This document shows positions 8,729 to 17,398 of a DNA stretch of 64,000 nucleotides, one piece after another. The stretch is from NCBI RefSeq assembly GCF_003287355.1, contig NZ_QMIM01000011.1:62001-126000 (forward strand). The letters run 5' to 3'. Within the stretch, counting starts at the first letter, position 1; each line of letters starts with the position of its first letter. Made by a program: the position numbers and the translations under genes. The notes under the pieces are model-generated. The model was not told the origin of the DNA. It did not search any database and saw only the letters and a program-made list of their open reading frames with translations. The DNA comes from Halorubrum sp. 48-1-W. Its GTDB lineage: Archaea; Halobacteriota; Halobacteria; Halobacteriales; Haloferacaceae.

Positions 8729-9919
8729 CTAGGGTCGGTCGCGACAGACGTCCGCGAGGACGGTCGTCGCCCGGTCCAGCTCCGAGAGCGGGAGCCGCTC
8801 GTCGGGCGCGTGGTCCAGCTCGGAGTTCCCGGGGCCGTAGGTGACCATCGGGCAGTCCCACTCGGCTGCGAAGAGGTTCATGTCGCTCGTCCCGGTCTTC
8901 CTGAGCAGGCGGACGTCGCCGCCCGCAGAGCGGATCGCCACGCGGAACGCCCGCGCGAGGTCGGTCCGGGGGCTCTCCATCACGGGCGGGATCGGCTCCT
9001 TCCAGTGGACCGACCCCGTCGAGAGCTCCGCTTCGGCCAGCTCGTGGACCTCGTCGACGGTCCGCGAGGGCGGCACGCGGAGCTGGACGTCCATCGCGGC
9101 CTCGACGGCGAGCCCGTCGTCGGTCAACCCGCCGTCCATGGAGACGGGTTTCGTCGTCACCTGCTCGAAGACGGGCGTCCCCGGGTCCGCCGGCGAGAAC
9201 GCCTCCTCGACGCCGTGCCACCAGTCGATCGCGTGCTGGATCGCGTTCGGCTCCGGCCGCGAGGAGTGGCCCGACTCGCTAGTGTTGACGTACGTGCCGG
9301 CGAGGAAGCCGCGGTAGCCGAGGGTGACGCCGTCCCAGCCGGACGGCTCGCCGTTCACCACGGCGTCGGGCGCGTCGCGGTCGGCGACGAGGTGGCGTGC
9401 CCCCCGCGAGCCGGTCTCCTCGCCGACGACCCCCGCGAAGGAGACGCCGGTCTCGACGGCGGCGACCGCCATCGCGACGAGCGGCCCGGTCGCGTCGACC
9501 GACCCCCGACCCCACAGCACGGGCTCGCCCGGCTCCCCGATCCGGACGTCGCTCGCACCGAGGTCGTCGGCCTCGGCGGGGGCCGGCCGTACCTCGACGG
9601 GGATGTCGCCGGGGACGGTGTCGACGTGGGAGGTGAGGAGGACCGCGTCGTTCGCGGGCGCGCGGACGTTCCCGACCTCGTCGATCCACGCCTCGCGGCC
9701 GTTGGCCTCGAAGAAGTCGACGAGCCGCTCGGCGGCTGACGCCTCCTCGCCGGAGGGTGAAGGGATCGACACGAGGTCGAAGAGCAGCTTTCGTCCCGGC
9801 GTGTCGCAGGCCTCGGGGTAGCCGCCGCCGGCGACGACGTCGGTGCCACGTTCGTCGGTGGCAGTATCGCCGGTTGTGTGCTCATCGGTCGACTCCGCCG
9901 AGTCGGGCGCGGCGGTCAC
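8729..9919 (-). CDS. argE: [LysW]-ornithine hydrolase (LysK/ArgE type, M20 family)
   Basis: 396 residues of the M20 metallopeptidase family. Visible metal and catalytic motifs are LTSHVDTVPG, GRGSVDATGPL and VVGEETGSRGA. A variable low-complexity stretch of about 25 residues precedes the conserved start near GRKLLFDLVSIPSPSG. By context it releases ornithine from the LysW-type carrier protein; the family also acts on LysW-lysine. The start overlaps the argD stop by 4 bases, implying translational coupling. A later start inside the low-complexity N-terminus cannot be excluded. Confidence 0.9.
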   Translation of the reverse strand: MTAAPDSAESTDEHTTGDTATDERGTDVVAGGGYPEACDTPGRKLLFDLVSIPSPSGEEASAAERLVDFFEANGREAWIDEVGNVRAPANDAVLLTSHVDTVPGDIPVEVRPAPAEADDLGASDVRIGEPGEPVLWGRGSVDATGPLVAMAVAAVETGVSFAGVVGEETGSRGARHLVADRDAPDAVVNGEPSGWDGVTLGYRGFLAGTYVNTSESGHSSRPEPNAIQHAIDWWHGVEEAFSPADPGTPVFEQVTTKPVSMDGGLTDDGLAVEAAMDVQLRVPPSRTVDEVHELAEAELSTGSVHWKEPIPPVMESPRTDLARAFRVAIRSAGGDVRLLRKTGTSDMNLFAAEWDCPMVTYGPGNSELDHAPDERLPLSELDRATTVLADVCRDRP

Positions 9920-11043
9920 GCGATCACCTCCGCCAACGCGTCGACCACGGTGTCGACGTGCCCGCGATCGACCGTCAGCGGGGGGAGTAGCCGCAACACG
10001 GTACGACCCGCCGGCAACGCGAGGATCCCGTGGTCGAGGGCGAGGTCACGGAGGAGCCGGTTGGAGCCGCGTTTCACCTCGATCCCGACCATCAGGCCCT
10101 CGCCGCGGACTTCGCGGACGTCGTCGCCGAGCCGCGTCTCGACCTCCTCGCGGAGGTACGACCCGACCTCGGCAGCGTGGTCGGCGAGCGCCTCCCGTTC
10201 GATCACGTCGAGGGTCGCGCCGGCCGCCGCCGAGACGACGGGGCCACCCGAGAAGGTCGAACCGTGGTTCCCGCAGTCCTCCGCGATCCAGTCGCGACAC
10301 AGCGTCGCGCCGATCGGGAGCCCGCTCGCGAGCCCCTTCGCCGTCGTGAGCACGTCGGGGACCACGCCGTGGCGCTCGACAGCCCACATCGAGCCCGTCC
10401 GGCCGAGGCCGGTCTGGATCTCGTCGAGGACCATCGCCGCGCCCGCCTCCTCCGTGGCCTCCCGCACCGCACGCAGGTAGTCGGTCGAGGCCGGGTTGAT
10501 CCCCCCCTCACCCTGGAGGGGCTCGAGGATCACCGCGGCGGTCTCCTCGTCGACGGCCTCCAGCATCGCCGCCGTGTCGCCGTACTCGACGAACTCGACG
10601 CCGCCGGCGAGCGGCTCGAACCCCCGCTTGTACTTCCCCTTCCAGGTGGTCGCGAGCGCGCCCATCGTCCGGCCGTGAAAGCCCTGCGTCGTCGCGACGA
10701 TCTTCTCGCGACCGGTCGCGTGCCGCGCGAACTTCAGGGCGGCCTCGTTGGCCTCGGTGCCGGAGTTACACAGCCAGACGTCGTCGACGTCGCCCGGCCC
10801 CGCGTCGGACAACCGCTCGTACAGCGCCGTCCGCGCTGCGTGCGGGTACGACGCCTGGACGTACATGAGCTCCTCCAGCTGGCTCGTCGCCGCGTCGACG
10901 ACCTCGGGGTGACAGTGGCCGACCGGGGTACACGCGTAGCTCGCGCCGAAATCAAGGTACTCGGTGCCGTTCGTGTCGGTGAGGTGGACCCCCTCCCCGC
11001 TGGCGATCGCGATCGGTTTCTCCGAGAAGACGAAACCGCTCAT
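9916..11043 (-). CDS. argD: [LysW]-glutamate semialdehyde (acetylornithine-type) aminotransferase
   Basis: 375 residues of the class III aminotransferase family. The PLP lysine lies in TTAKGLASGLPIGAT, the cofactor-binding Asp in VLDEIQTGLGRTG, and the phosphate-cradle region is NSGTEANEAALKFAR. It transfers an amino group from glutamate to the carrier-bound semialdehyde to form carrier-bound ornithine. It starts MSGFVFSEKPIAI and overlaps argB and argE by 4 bases on each side. Confidence 0.94.
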   Translation of the reverse strand: MSGFVFSEKPIAIASGEGVHLTDTNGTEYLDFGASYACTPVGHCHPEVVDAATSQLEELMYVQASYPHAARTALYERLSDAGPGDVDDVWLCNSGTEANEAALKFARHATGREKIVATTQGFHGRTMGALATTWKGKYKRGFEPLAGGVEFVEYGDTAAMLEAVDEETAAVILEPLQGEGGINPASTDYLRAVREATEEAGAAMVLDEIQTGLGRTGSMWAVERHGVVPDVLTTAKGLASGLPIGATLCRDWIAEDCGNHGSTFSGGPVVSAAAGATLDVIEREALADHAAEVGSYLREEVETRLGDDVREVRGEGLMVGIEVKRGSNRLLRDLALDHGILALPAGRTVLRLLPPLTVDRGHVDTVVDALAEVIA

Positions 11044-12014
11044 GCGTCGACCGCCTCCGTGTCCTCGGCGTCGTCGCCGTCCTCGACGCCATCACCGTCC
11101 TCGACGCCATCACCGTCCTCGACGCCGTCCGCGCCGAGCGCCGAGCGCTCGATCGTCGTCCCGCCGCCGCCGAGCGCGGCGAGGACCGGATCGTCGGCGT
11201 TCGCGTCCCCGACGACGACGCGACCGGAACCGCCGGCGAGCGCCTCCGTCGCGGCCATCACCTTCTTACCCATGAACCCCTCCGCGGCCCCTTCGAGGGT
11301 CGCGAGTTCGTCGGGCGTCGCCGCAGACTCGATCAGTGTGTCCGGGTCCTCGGGGTCGGCGTAGACGCCCGCCACGTCCGTCAGCAGGACGAGGTCCGCG
11401 CCGAGCGCGCCCGCGACCGCCCCAGCTGTGCGGTCGGCGTCGGCGTTGACGGGGGTCACGCCGCCATCACCTTCGTTGCCCGCCATCGGGGGCGAGACGA
11501 CGGGGGTGTAGCCGTCCGCGAGCAGGCCGGCCAGCAGGTCGGCGTTCACCGACTCGATCCTGCCGGAGTGTTCGCCGCGGCGGATCTTCCGTTTGCCGTC
11601 CTCGACCACGCGGACCGCGGACTTGCGGGGCCCCGAGAGGAGCCCGCCGTCGACGCCCGAGAGGCCGACCGCGTCGACGCCGGCCCCGCGGAACAGCGCC
11701 GTCAGTTCGGTGTTGAGTTTTCCCGCCATCGCCATCGTGAACGCCTCCATCGCGTCGGCGTCGGTGAACCGGCCGGTGACGCCGGAGGCGGACTCGACGT
11801 ACTCGGGTTCCATCCCCAACTGCTCGATGGTCTCGTCGACGACCGTCGAGCCGCCGTGGACGACGACGACCTCTCTGCCGTCGTCGACGAGGGTTGCGAC
11901 GTCCGCGACCGCGCCGGCCGGGTCGACCGCCTTCGCGCCGCCGATCTTGACGACGACGGGGGGGTCGACAGCGTCGCCTCCGCCGTCGGCGGACGCGCGT
12001 CCGGTCCCGCTCAT
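11040..12014 (-). CDS. argB: [LysW]-L-glutamate kinase (ArgB/LysZ type)
   Basis: 324 residues of the amino acid kinase family. The phosphate loop VVKIGGAKAV and the second glycine site VVVHGGSTVVDE are visible near the N-terminus. It phosphorylates the carrier-bound glutamate. The C-terminus carries an acidic tail of repeated GVEDGD units encoded by an 18-bp tandem repeat at about 11077-11128, probably dispensable and of recent expansion. It overlaps argC and argD by 4 bases. Confidence 0.93.
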   Translation of the reverse strand: MSGTGRASADGGGDAVDPPVVVKIGGAKAVDPAGAVADVATLVDDGREVVVVHGGSTVVDETIEQLGMEPEYVESASGVTGRFTDADAMEAFTMAMAGKLNTELTALFRGAGVDAVGLSGVDGGLLSGPRKSAVRVVEDGKRKIRRGEHSGRIESVNADLLAGLLADGYTPVVSPPMAGNEGDGGVTPVNADADRTAGAVAGALGADLVLLTDVAGVYADPEDPDTLIESAATPDELATLEGAAEGFMGKKVMAATEALAGGSGRVVVGDANADDPVLAALGGGGTTIERSALGADGVEDGDGVEDGDGVEDGDDAEDTEAVDA

Positions 12015-13096
12015 GGCGACCCCACGGGGTGAAGCCCCCCGAACTCCAGGCCGGCGGTCTCGGGCAGTCCGAGCGCGACGTTCACAGCGTGGACCGCCTG
12101 GCCGGCCGAGCCCTTCGTCATGTTGTCGATCGCCGAGAAGACGACGACGCGCCGGTTGCCGGGGTCGAGTTCGAAGCCGACCTCGCCGTGGTTCGTCCCC
12201 GCGACCGACTTCGGCTCGGGGTAGCGGTAGACGCCGCCCCCGCCGGAGACGATCCGCATGAACGGCTCGTCCGCGTACGCGTCGCGATAGCTCGTCCAGA
12301 GGTCCGCCTTCGAGACGGGCTCGTCGGGGAAGACGTGGCAGGTCGCGCTCGCGCCGCGGACCATGTCGACCGCGTGGACAGTGAAGGAGACGGAGAGTCC
12401 GAGGTACGCCTCGATCTCCGCCTCGTGGCGGTGGCCGGTCGGCGCGTACGGCCGCACGACGCCCGAGCGCTCCGGGTGCGAGGAGGCCGCGCCGCCACCG
12501 GCGCCTCCCTCCGAGGAGCCGACTTTCACGTCGACGACGACCTCGCCGGTCTCGGAGCCGAGCACGCCCGCGTCGACGAGCGGTTTGAGCCCGAGGATCG
12601 TCGCGGTCGCGTTACAGCCGCCGCCGGCGATCAGCTCCGCGCCGGGGAGGTTCTCGCGGTTAAGCTCGGGGAGCGCGTACTCCGCGCGCTCGAGGTACTC
12701 CGGCGACTCGTGGCCGTCGTACCACTCGTCGTAAGCGTCCTCGGCGGGGAGCCGGAAGTCGGCCGAGAGGTCGACCACCGTGTCCGCGACCTCGAAGTAC
12801 TCGTCGACCCGTCCCATCGAGACGCCGTGGGGCGTCGCCGAGAAGAGCACGTCGACGGACTCGAGGTCGTCGGGGTCCGAGAAGCGCAGGTCGAGCCCGC
12901 GCAGGTTCGGGTGCGAGCGACCGACGGTCATGTTGTCGGCCGAGCGCGACGTGGCCTGGACGACGTCGAAGTTCGGGTGGGACGCGAGGATCCGCAACAG
13001 CTCGCCGCCGGTGAAGCCGGTGCCGCCGACGACGCTCGCGGTGTAGGTTTCGGCCGTTTCCCGTTCTGCGTCCATCCCTCCGGCCGTCCCGCTCAT
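12011..13096 (-). CDS. argC: [LysW]-glutamyl-phosphate reductase (ArgC/LysY type)
   Basis: 361 residues. The NADP-binding start is TASVVGGTGFTGGELLRIL, and the catalytic cysteine is in IAGGGCNATATILGL. A loop rich in Ser/Gly (VGSSEGGAGGGAASSHPER) matches the family's substrate region. It reduces carrier-bound glutamyl phosphate to the semialdehyde. Overlaps of 4 bases join it to argX and argB. The first dozen residues are variable, so the true start could be an internal Met (MDAERETAE). Confidence 0.94.
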   Translation of the reverse strand: MSGTAGGMDAERETAETYTASVVGGTGFTGGELLRILASHPNFDVVQATSRSADNMTVGRSHPNLRGLDLRFSDPDDLESVDVLFSATPHGVSMGRVDEYFEVADTVVDLSADFRLPAEDAYDEWYDGHESPEYLERAEYALPELNRENLPGAELIAGGGCNATATILGLKPLVDAGVLGSETGEVVVDVKVGSSEGGAGGGAASSHPERSGVVRPYAPTGHRHEAEIEAYLGLSVSFTVHAVDMVRGASATCHVFPDEPVSKADLWTSYRDAYADEPFMRIVSGGGGVYRYPEPKSVAGTNHGEVGFELDPGNRRVVVFSAIDNMTKGSAGQAVHAVNVALGLPETAGLEFGGLHPVGSP

Positions 13097-14061
13097 AGGA
13101 CGACCTCGTCGGCGGCGTCTTCGGCGTCGGCGTCTTCGGCGTCGGCGTCTTCGGCGTCCGCGTCGATAGCGTCACCGTCCGAGCCCGCGGCGTCGGCCGC
13201 GAACGCCTCGGCTTTGGTCTCCAGCCAGTCGACGACCCGTGCGGGGACGTCGACCTCGCTGGCCTCCGTGAGCGCTTTGAACTCCACCGTGTGGTTCACC
13301 TCGTGGACGGTGTACTCGCCGGAGTCCTCGCCGCCGACCTCCATCAGGTCGATGCCGAGCATCCCGCCGCCGACGGCGTCGGAGGCCCGCTCGACCAGGT
13401 CGAGCGCGCGGTCGTCGATCTCGAACTCCGCGGTCGTCCCGCCCTTCGCGGCGTTCGTGAGCCAGTGGTCCGACGAGCGCGTCATCGCGGCGATCGGCTC
13501 GCCGTCGACCGCCACGACCCGGATGTCCCTGCCGGGTTTGTCGACGAACTCCTGGACGTAGAACACCTTGTGCTCGTAGTGACCGAGCGTCTCCTTGTGC
13601 TCTAAGATCGCCTCGGCGGCGCTGCGGGTGTCGATCTTCGCCATCAGCCGGCCCCACGAGCCGACGACGGGTTTGAGCACGCAGGGGTAGCCGAACGACT
13701 CGATCGCCTCCATCGCGGCCTCCTTCGTGAACGCGACCTCCGTCGCGGGCGTGGGGACGTCCGCCTCCGCGAGCGCGAGCGAGTTCTTCGCTTTGTCCGC
13801 ACAGACGTCGCCCGTCTCGGGGGAGTTCACCACGGGGACGCCGTAGCTGTCGAGGAACTTCGTCGCGTACAGCGAGCGGCTCGTGGAGAGACAGCGGTCG
13901 ACGACGATGTCGAGGTCGGCGACGTTCGCCGTCGTCGACTCCAGGCCGAACCGCTGTTTGCGCACGTCGATCTTCTCGACGTCGTGGCCGCGGTCGCGGA
14001 GCTCCTCCAACAGGAGCTTCTCGTCGCGGCGGACCCGCGAGTAGAGGATCCCTATGCGCAT
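13093..14061 (-). CDS. argX: Glutamate-LysW ligase ArgX (LysX family, ATP-grasp)
   Basis: 322 residues of the ATP-grasp LysX/ArgX family, which ligates glutamate (ArgX) or alpha-aminoadipate (LysX) to the C-terminal Glu of the carrier protein. The N-terminus MRIGILYSRVRRDEKLLLEE is typical, so the ATG at 14061 is chosen over the GTG nine bases upstream. VLKPVVGSWGRLMAK and EVNHTVEFKAL are ATP-grasp motifs near residues 125 and 270. Haloarchaea usually make lysine by the diaminopimelate route, so an arginine role is inferred. The C-terminus is an Asp/Ala/Glu repeat tail (DADAEDADAED). Confidence 0.92.
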   Translation of the reverse strand: MRIGILYSRVRRDEKLLLEELRDRGHDVEKIDVRKQRFGLESTTANVADLDIVVDRCLSTSRSLYATKFLDSYGVPVVNSPETGDVCADKAKNSLALAEADVPTPATEVAFTKEAAMEAIESFGYPCVLKPVVGSWGRLMAKIDTRSAAEAILEHKETLGHYEHKVFYVQEFVDKPGRDIRVVAVDGEPIAAMTRSSDHWLTNAAKGGTTAEFEIDDRALDLVERASDAVGGGMLGIDLMEVGGEDSGEYTVHEVNHTVEFKALTEASEVDVPARVVDWLETKAEAFAADAAGSDGDAIDADAEDADAEDADAEDAADEVVL

Positions 14062-14102
14062 GTCGACCACTCGCGTGTCGCCGTCGTGACGGTCGTCACC
14101 AT

Positions 14103-14291
14103 CTATTCTCCCCAGTCCTCCTCGAGTTCGGGCGCCTCCTCCAGCGTGACGGGGTCGAGCGAGATGACCTCCAGTTCGGTCCCGGTGACCGGACTGTCGA
14201 TTATCTCGCCGACCTCGACGTCGGCCGGAAGTTCGATCTCCTCGCCCGTGATCGGGTCCTCTGCCAGCACCGGGTCGGTTTCGGTCGTCAT
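14103..14291 (-). CDS. argW: LysW/ArgW-type amino-group carrier protein, without cysteines
   Basis: 62 residues from the ATG at 14291 (an in-frame ATG at 14321 would add 10 basic residues that do not fit the family). It ends ELEEDWGE, the hallmark C-terminus of LysW, whose final Glu carries the growing amino acid. Where typical LysW has two CPxCG zinc-ribbon knuckles, this protein reads DPITG and SPVTG, so all four Cys positions are replaced. The remaining core (ELPADVEVGEIIDSP) aligns well. It heads the argWXCBDE(F) block with its own TATA-like region and lies 41 bases from argX. Confidence 0.9.
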   Translation of the reverse strand: MTTETDPVLAEDPITGEEIELPADVEVGEIIDSPVTGTELEVISLDPVTLEEAPELEEDWGE

Positions 14292-14401
14292 CGTGAACGG
14301 TACTCGCCGCCGATAAAACATAAACCCTTCGAACTTATAATCTGTGTTACATTACACGAAGAGTCCTCTAACGGTACAGAAAGGCAACGGACGGGCCGTG
14401 T

Positions 14402-14448
14402 GAAATCCGATATCAGATTTCAGTAATTAGTTGTCCCCTCGCGGGGAC
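14402..14448. promoter_or_regulatory. Hairpin and 20-bp inverted repeat in the argH-argW spacer
   Basis: Two symmetric elements lie between argH and argW. 14433-14448 is a perfect hairpin gtcccc/ggggac with a 4-base loop, well placed to terminate argGH transcripts. 14402-14421 is a near-perfect 20-bp palindrome (gaaatc-cgatatca-gatttc, one mismatched pair), which could be an operator for the downstream argW promoter. The argW TATA-like AT tract lies at about 14309-14340. Confidence 0.45.
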
Positions 14449-14550
14449 GGCGGCGATCGCGGCGGTCGCGGCGGCTGTTTGGGCTGCCGGGAGCGCTGGA
14501 ACCGTTTGGGGTGCTGGGACGGGGGGGTCGAACCCGCGTCGCGGACCGGC

Positions 14551-16137
14551 TCAGACATACGTCGCCACCTCCGCCTCCAGCCGGTCGCTCGCGACGGCGA
14601 GCGCGTCACTGCGCGCCTCCAGCGCCCCGCGGTCGTCGTCGATACCCGCCTCGCTCGCCGCGAGCGCCTCGGCGACCGCCCCGGGGGCGGGCCCGCCGGT
14701 CGAACCGCGGCTCGCGACGCTGTGGACGGGGTCGAGCACAGCCTCCACGTCCTCGCGGCTCACGTACGTCGAGAGGGGGTCACCCGTGATCTCCCGTGCG
14801 GCCTCGTCGACTTTCCCGGCCGCGGTCGCCGGCGTGTCGTCGTCGCCGATCCCCTCGGCGGCGGCCGCGACGATCTCGTGGGCGCTCCGGAAGGGCATCC
14901 CCCCCATCGCGAGCAGGTCGGCGACGCCCGTCGCCGTCGAGAAGCCGTCGCCGGCGGCCGACGCGAGCTCCTCGACCGCCCAGTCGGCGGTCGCGACCGC
15001 GCCGGCGGCGACCGCTGTCGCCTCCCGCACGTCGTCGGCGATCGCGAACACGCTCGCGTGCGCGCGCTGGAGGTCGCGGTTGTACGCGCGGGGGAGCCCC
15101 TTCAGAAGCGAGAGCGTCCCCGTCGCCTCGCCGATCGCGTCGCCGGCGACGCCGCGGGTCAGCTCCAGCGTGTCGGGGTTCTTCTTCTGGGGCATGATCG
15201 AGGAGGTCGACGAGTAGTCGTCGGACAGCTCGAGAAACCCCCTGTTCGAGAAGAGGATCAGGTCCTCCGCGAGCCCGGACAGCGTCGTCGCGAGCGTCGC
15301 GCACGCGGTCGCCCCCTCCGCGAGGAAGTCGCGGGCGGAGGCCGCGTCCATCGAGTTGTGGACGAGCCCGTCGAACCCGAGCAGGTCGGCGGTGCGCTCG
15401 CGGTCGACGTCGAACGGCGTGCCCGCGAACGCGGCCCCGCCGAGCGGCGAGCGGTTCGTCCGGTCGTACGCGCCGAGCAGGCGCTCGGTGTCGCGGGCGA
15501 CCCCGCCCGCATACGACAGCAGGTAGTGGCCGACCGTCGTGGGCTGGGCGGGCTGGAGGTGGGTGTACCCCGGCATCACGGTCTCCGCGTGCTCGCCCGC
15601 GACGTCGACGAGCGCCTCCCGCAGGGTCAGCGTCGCCTCGGCCGCCGAGAGCAGGTCCTCTCGCAGCCGGTAGCGGATACACGTCGCCACCTCGTCGTTC
15701 CGGGAGCGCGCCGTGTGCATCCGGCCGCCGTCGGGGCCGATCCGGTCGATGACGGCCGTCTCGATCGCCTCGTGGACGTCCTCGCCGTCCGGGAGCGCGC
15801 CGTGGCCGGCGTCCTCGACGTCCGCGAGCGCTACGAGGATCTCCCCCGCGACCGCGTCGTCGACGATCCCCTGCTCCGCGAGCATGACCACGTGCGCGCG
15901 ATCGACCGCGAGGTCGGCGGGGAAGATGGCCTCGTCGGCTGTGAGACTCGAGAGGAACTCGCGGGCGGGGCCGCCGCTGAACCGATCGCGGCGGACCGCG
16001 GTACCGCCCTCGGCCGCGTCGCCGTCGCTCGAGGAGCCCGCGGCCGCGTCGCCGTCGGCACCGATCCCGCCAGGAGCGGGGCCGTCCTCGCCGGGAGCGG
16101 AGCCGTCCTCGCCGGAACCGGAGTCGTCCTCGCTCAT
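14551..16137 (-). CDS. argH: Argininosuccinate lyase
   Basis: 528 residues. The fumarase-superfamily signature SSIMPQKKNPD carries the catalytic serine loop, and TARSRNDEVAT and YTHLQPAQPTT are further substrate-site motifs. It cleaves argininosuccinate to arginine and fumarate. The first about 45 residues are a Gly/Asp/Ser-rich low-complexity extension before conserved sequence starts at RDRFSGGPAREFL, so translation could start later. The ATG directly abuts the argG stop codon. Confidence 0.95.
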   Translation of the reverse strand: MSEDDSGSGEDGSAPGEDGPAPGGIGADGDAAAGSSSDGDAAEGGTAVRRDRFSGGPAREFLSSLTADEAIFPADLAVDRAHVVMLAEQGIVDDAVAGEILVALADVEDAGHGALPDGEDVHEAIETAVIDRIGPDGGRMHTARSRNDEVATCIRYRLREDLLSAAEATLTLREALVDVAGEHAETVMPGYTHLQPAQPTTVGHYLLSYAGGVARDTERLLGAYDRTNRSPLGGAAFAGTPFDVDRERTADLLGFDGLVHNSMDAASARDFLAEGATACATLATTLSGLAEDLILFSNRGFLELSDDYSSTSSIMPQKKNPDTLELTRGVAGDAIGEATGTLSLLKGLPRAYNRDLQRAHASVFAIADDVREATAVAAGAVATADWAVEELASAAGDGFSTATGVADLLAMGGMPFRSAHEIVAAAAEGIGDDDTPATAAGKVDEAAREITGDPLSTYVSREDVEAVLDPVHSVASRGSTGGPAPGAVAEALAASEAGIDDDRGALEARSDALAVASDRLEAEVATYV

Positions 16138-17367
16138 CTACGCGGAGTCGTCGTTCGTGGCGCCGCCGTCGGTGGCGATCTCGGGCTTTCTCACGCCCGC
16201 GCTCACGTCGTTGGCGAGGCGCTCCTGGAGCCCGTGGTACTTCGCGACGCCCGTCGCGTCCGACTGGGCGATACCGGCGACGTCCTCCGTGTTGAACGAG
16301 GCCATCTCCTCGGAGTACACCGCGTACTCGGAGTCGCGGGCGACGACGCGGCAGTTGCCGCCGGAGACCTTGACCGTCGCCGTGCCGGTCACCACGTCCT
16401 GCGTCTCGTCGATGAAGGCGTTCAGCGCGTCCACGACGGGCGCGAAGGTGAGCCCCTGGTAGGCCTTCTCGGACCACTCGTGTTCGATCCCCTTCTTGAA
16501 CGAGCGCTCGTTCTTCGTCAAGACGAGGTCCTCGAGCGCGCCGTGGGCGGTGAGCAGGACGGTCGCGGCCGGGTGCTCGTAGTTCTCGCGCACCTTCAGC
16601 CCGAGCATGCGGTCCTCCATCACGTCGGTGCGGCCGATCCCGTAGCCGCCCGCGTACTCGTTGAGGTGCTGGATGAGCGGGACCGGGTCCATCTCCTCGC
16701 CGTCGACGGCGACGGGGACGCCCTCCTCGAAGGTCACCTCGATGGTCGTCTCCCCCTCGGGCTCGGCGGTCCACTCGTAGATGTCCTCCGGCGGCTCGTA
16801 GTTCGGGTTCTCCAGTTTCCCGCCCTCGACCGCGCGTGACCAGATGTTCTCGTCGATGGACCAGACGCCGCCGTCGCCGGCCTCGACGGGCAGGTCCTTC
16901 TCGGCCGCGTACTCGATCTCCCACTCGCGGGTGAGCCCGAGCTCGCGGACGGGCGCGATGACCTCGAGGTCGGAGCCGCGCCAGACGGCCTCGAACCGGA
17001 GCTGATCGTTCCCCTTCCCCGTACAGCCGTGTGCGATCGCGTCACAGCCCTGCTCCTCGGCGACCTCGAGGATCGCCTCGGCGATGACGGGACGCGCCAG
17101 GGCGGTCCCGAGCGGGTAGCCCTGATACGTCGCGTTCGCCTTCACCGCATCGAAACAGAGATCGGCGAACTCGGCCTTGGCGTCGACGACGTGGAGGTCG
17201 AGTCCCAGCGCCTCCGCGGTCTCTTCGGCCTCGTCGAACTCGTCGGTCGGCTGCCCGACGTCGACGTTGACGCCGATGACCTCGTCGTAGCCGTACTCCT
17301 CTTTCAGGATCGGTACGCAAACCGTGGTGTCGAGTCCTCCGCTGAACGCGAGTGCAACGCTCGTCAT
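16138..17367 (-). CDS. argG: Argininosuccinate synthase
   Basis: 409 residues. The PP-loop ATP site is ALAFSGGLDTTVC at the very N-terminus, and AHGCTGKGNDQLRFE and YEHPAATVLLTAHG are family motifs. It condenses citrulline and aspartate with ATP. It is the first gene of the arginine cluster, with a TATA-like box about 28 bases upstream and no leader, so argGH form the leading transcript. The N-terminus exactly matches the family start (MTSVALAFSGG). Confidence 0.96.
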   Translation of the reverse strand: MTSVALAFSGGLDTTVCVPILKEEYGYDEVIGVNVDVGQPTDEFDEAEETAEALGLDLHVVDAKAEFADLCFDAVKANATYQGYPLGTALARPVIAEAILEVAEEQGCDAIAHGCTGKGNDQLRFEAVWRGSDLEVIAPVRELGLTREWEIEYAAEKDLPVEAGDGGVWSIDENIWSRAVEGGKLENPNYEPPEDIYEWTAEPEGETTIEVTFEEGVPVAVDGEEMDPVPLIQHLNEYAGGYGIGRTDVMEDRMLGLKVRENYEHPAATVLLTAHGALEDLVLTKNERSFKKGIEHEWSEKAYQGLTFAPVVDALNAFIDETQDVVTGTATVKVSGGNCRVVARDSEYAVYSEEMASFNTEDVAGIAQSDATGVAKYHGLQERLANDVSAGVRKPEIATDGGATNDDSA

Positions 17368-17392
17368 TACCGGGATAGAACCACCTCACACC

Positions 17393-17398
17393 CTTAAA
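17393..17398 (-). promoter_or_regulatory. TATA-like box for argG
   Basis: TTTAAG on the minus strand is 26-31 bases before the argG ATG, fitting a leaderless transcript. Confidence 0.5.

Noticed and set aside
11077-13180. Repeat tails of argB and argX as possible CRISPR-like arrays
   Set aside because: The repeats are in-frame coding tandem repeats of acidic residues with no spacers.
14519-14545. Second T-arm-like sequence just after argH (gcgggttcgaccccc)
   Set aside because: No matching acceptor 5' strand upstream inside argH and a mispaired stem; likely chance in GC-rich DNA.
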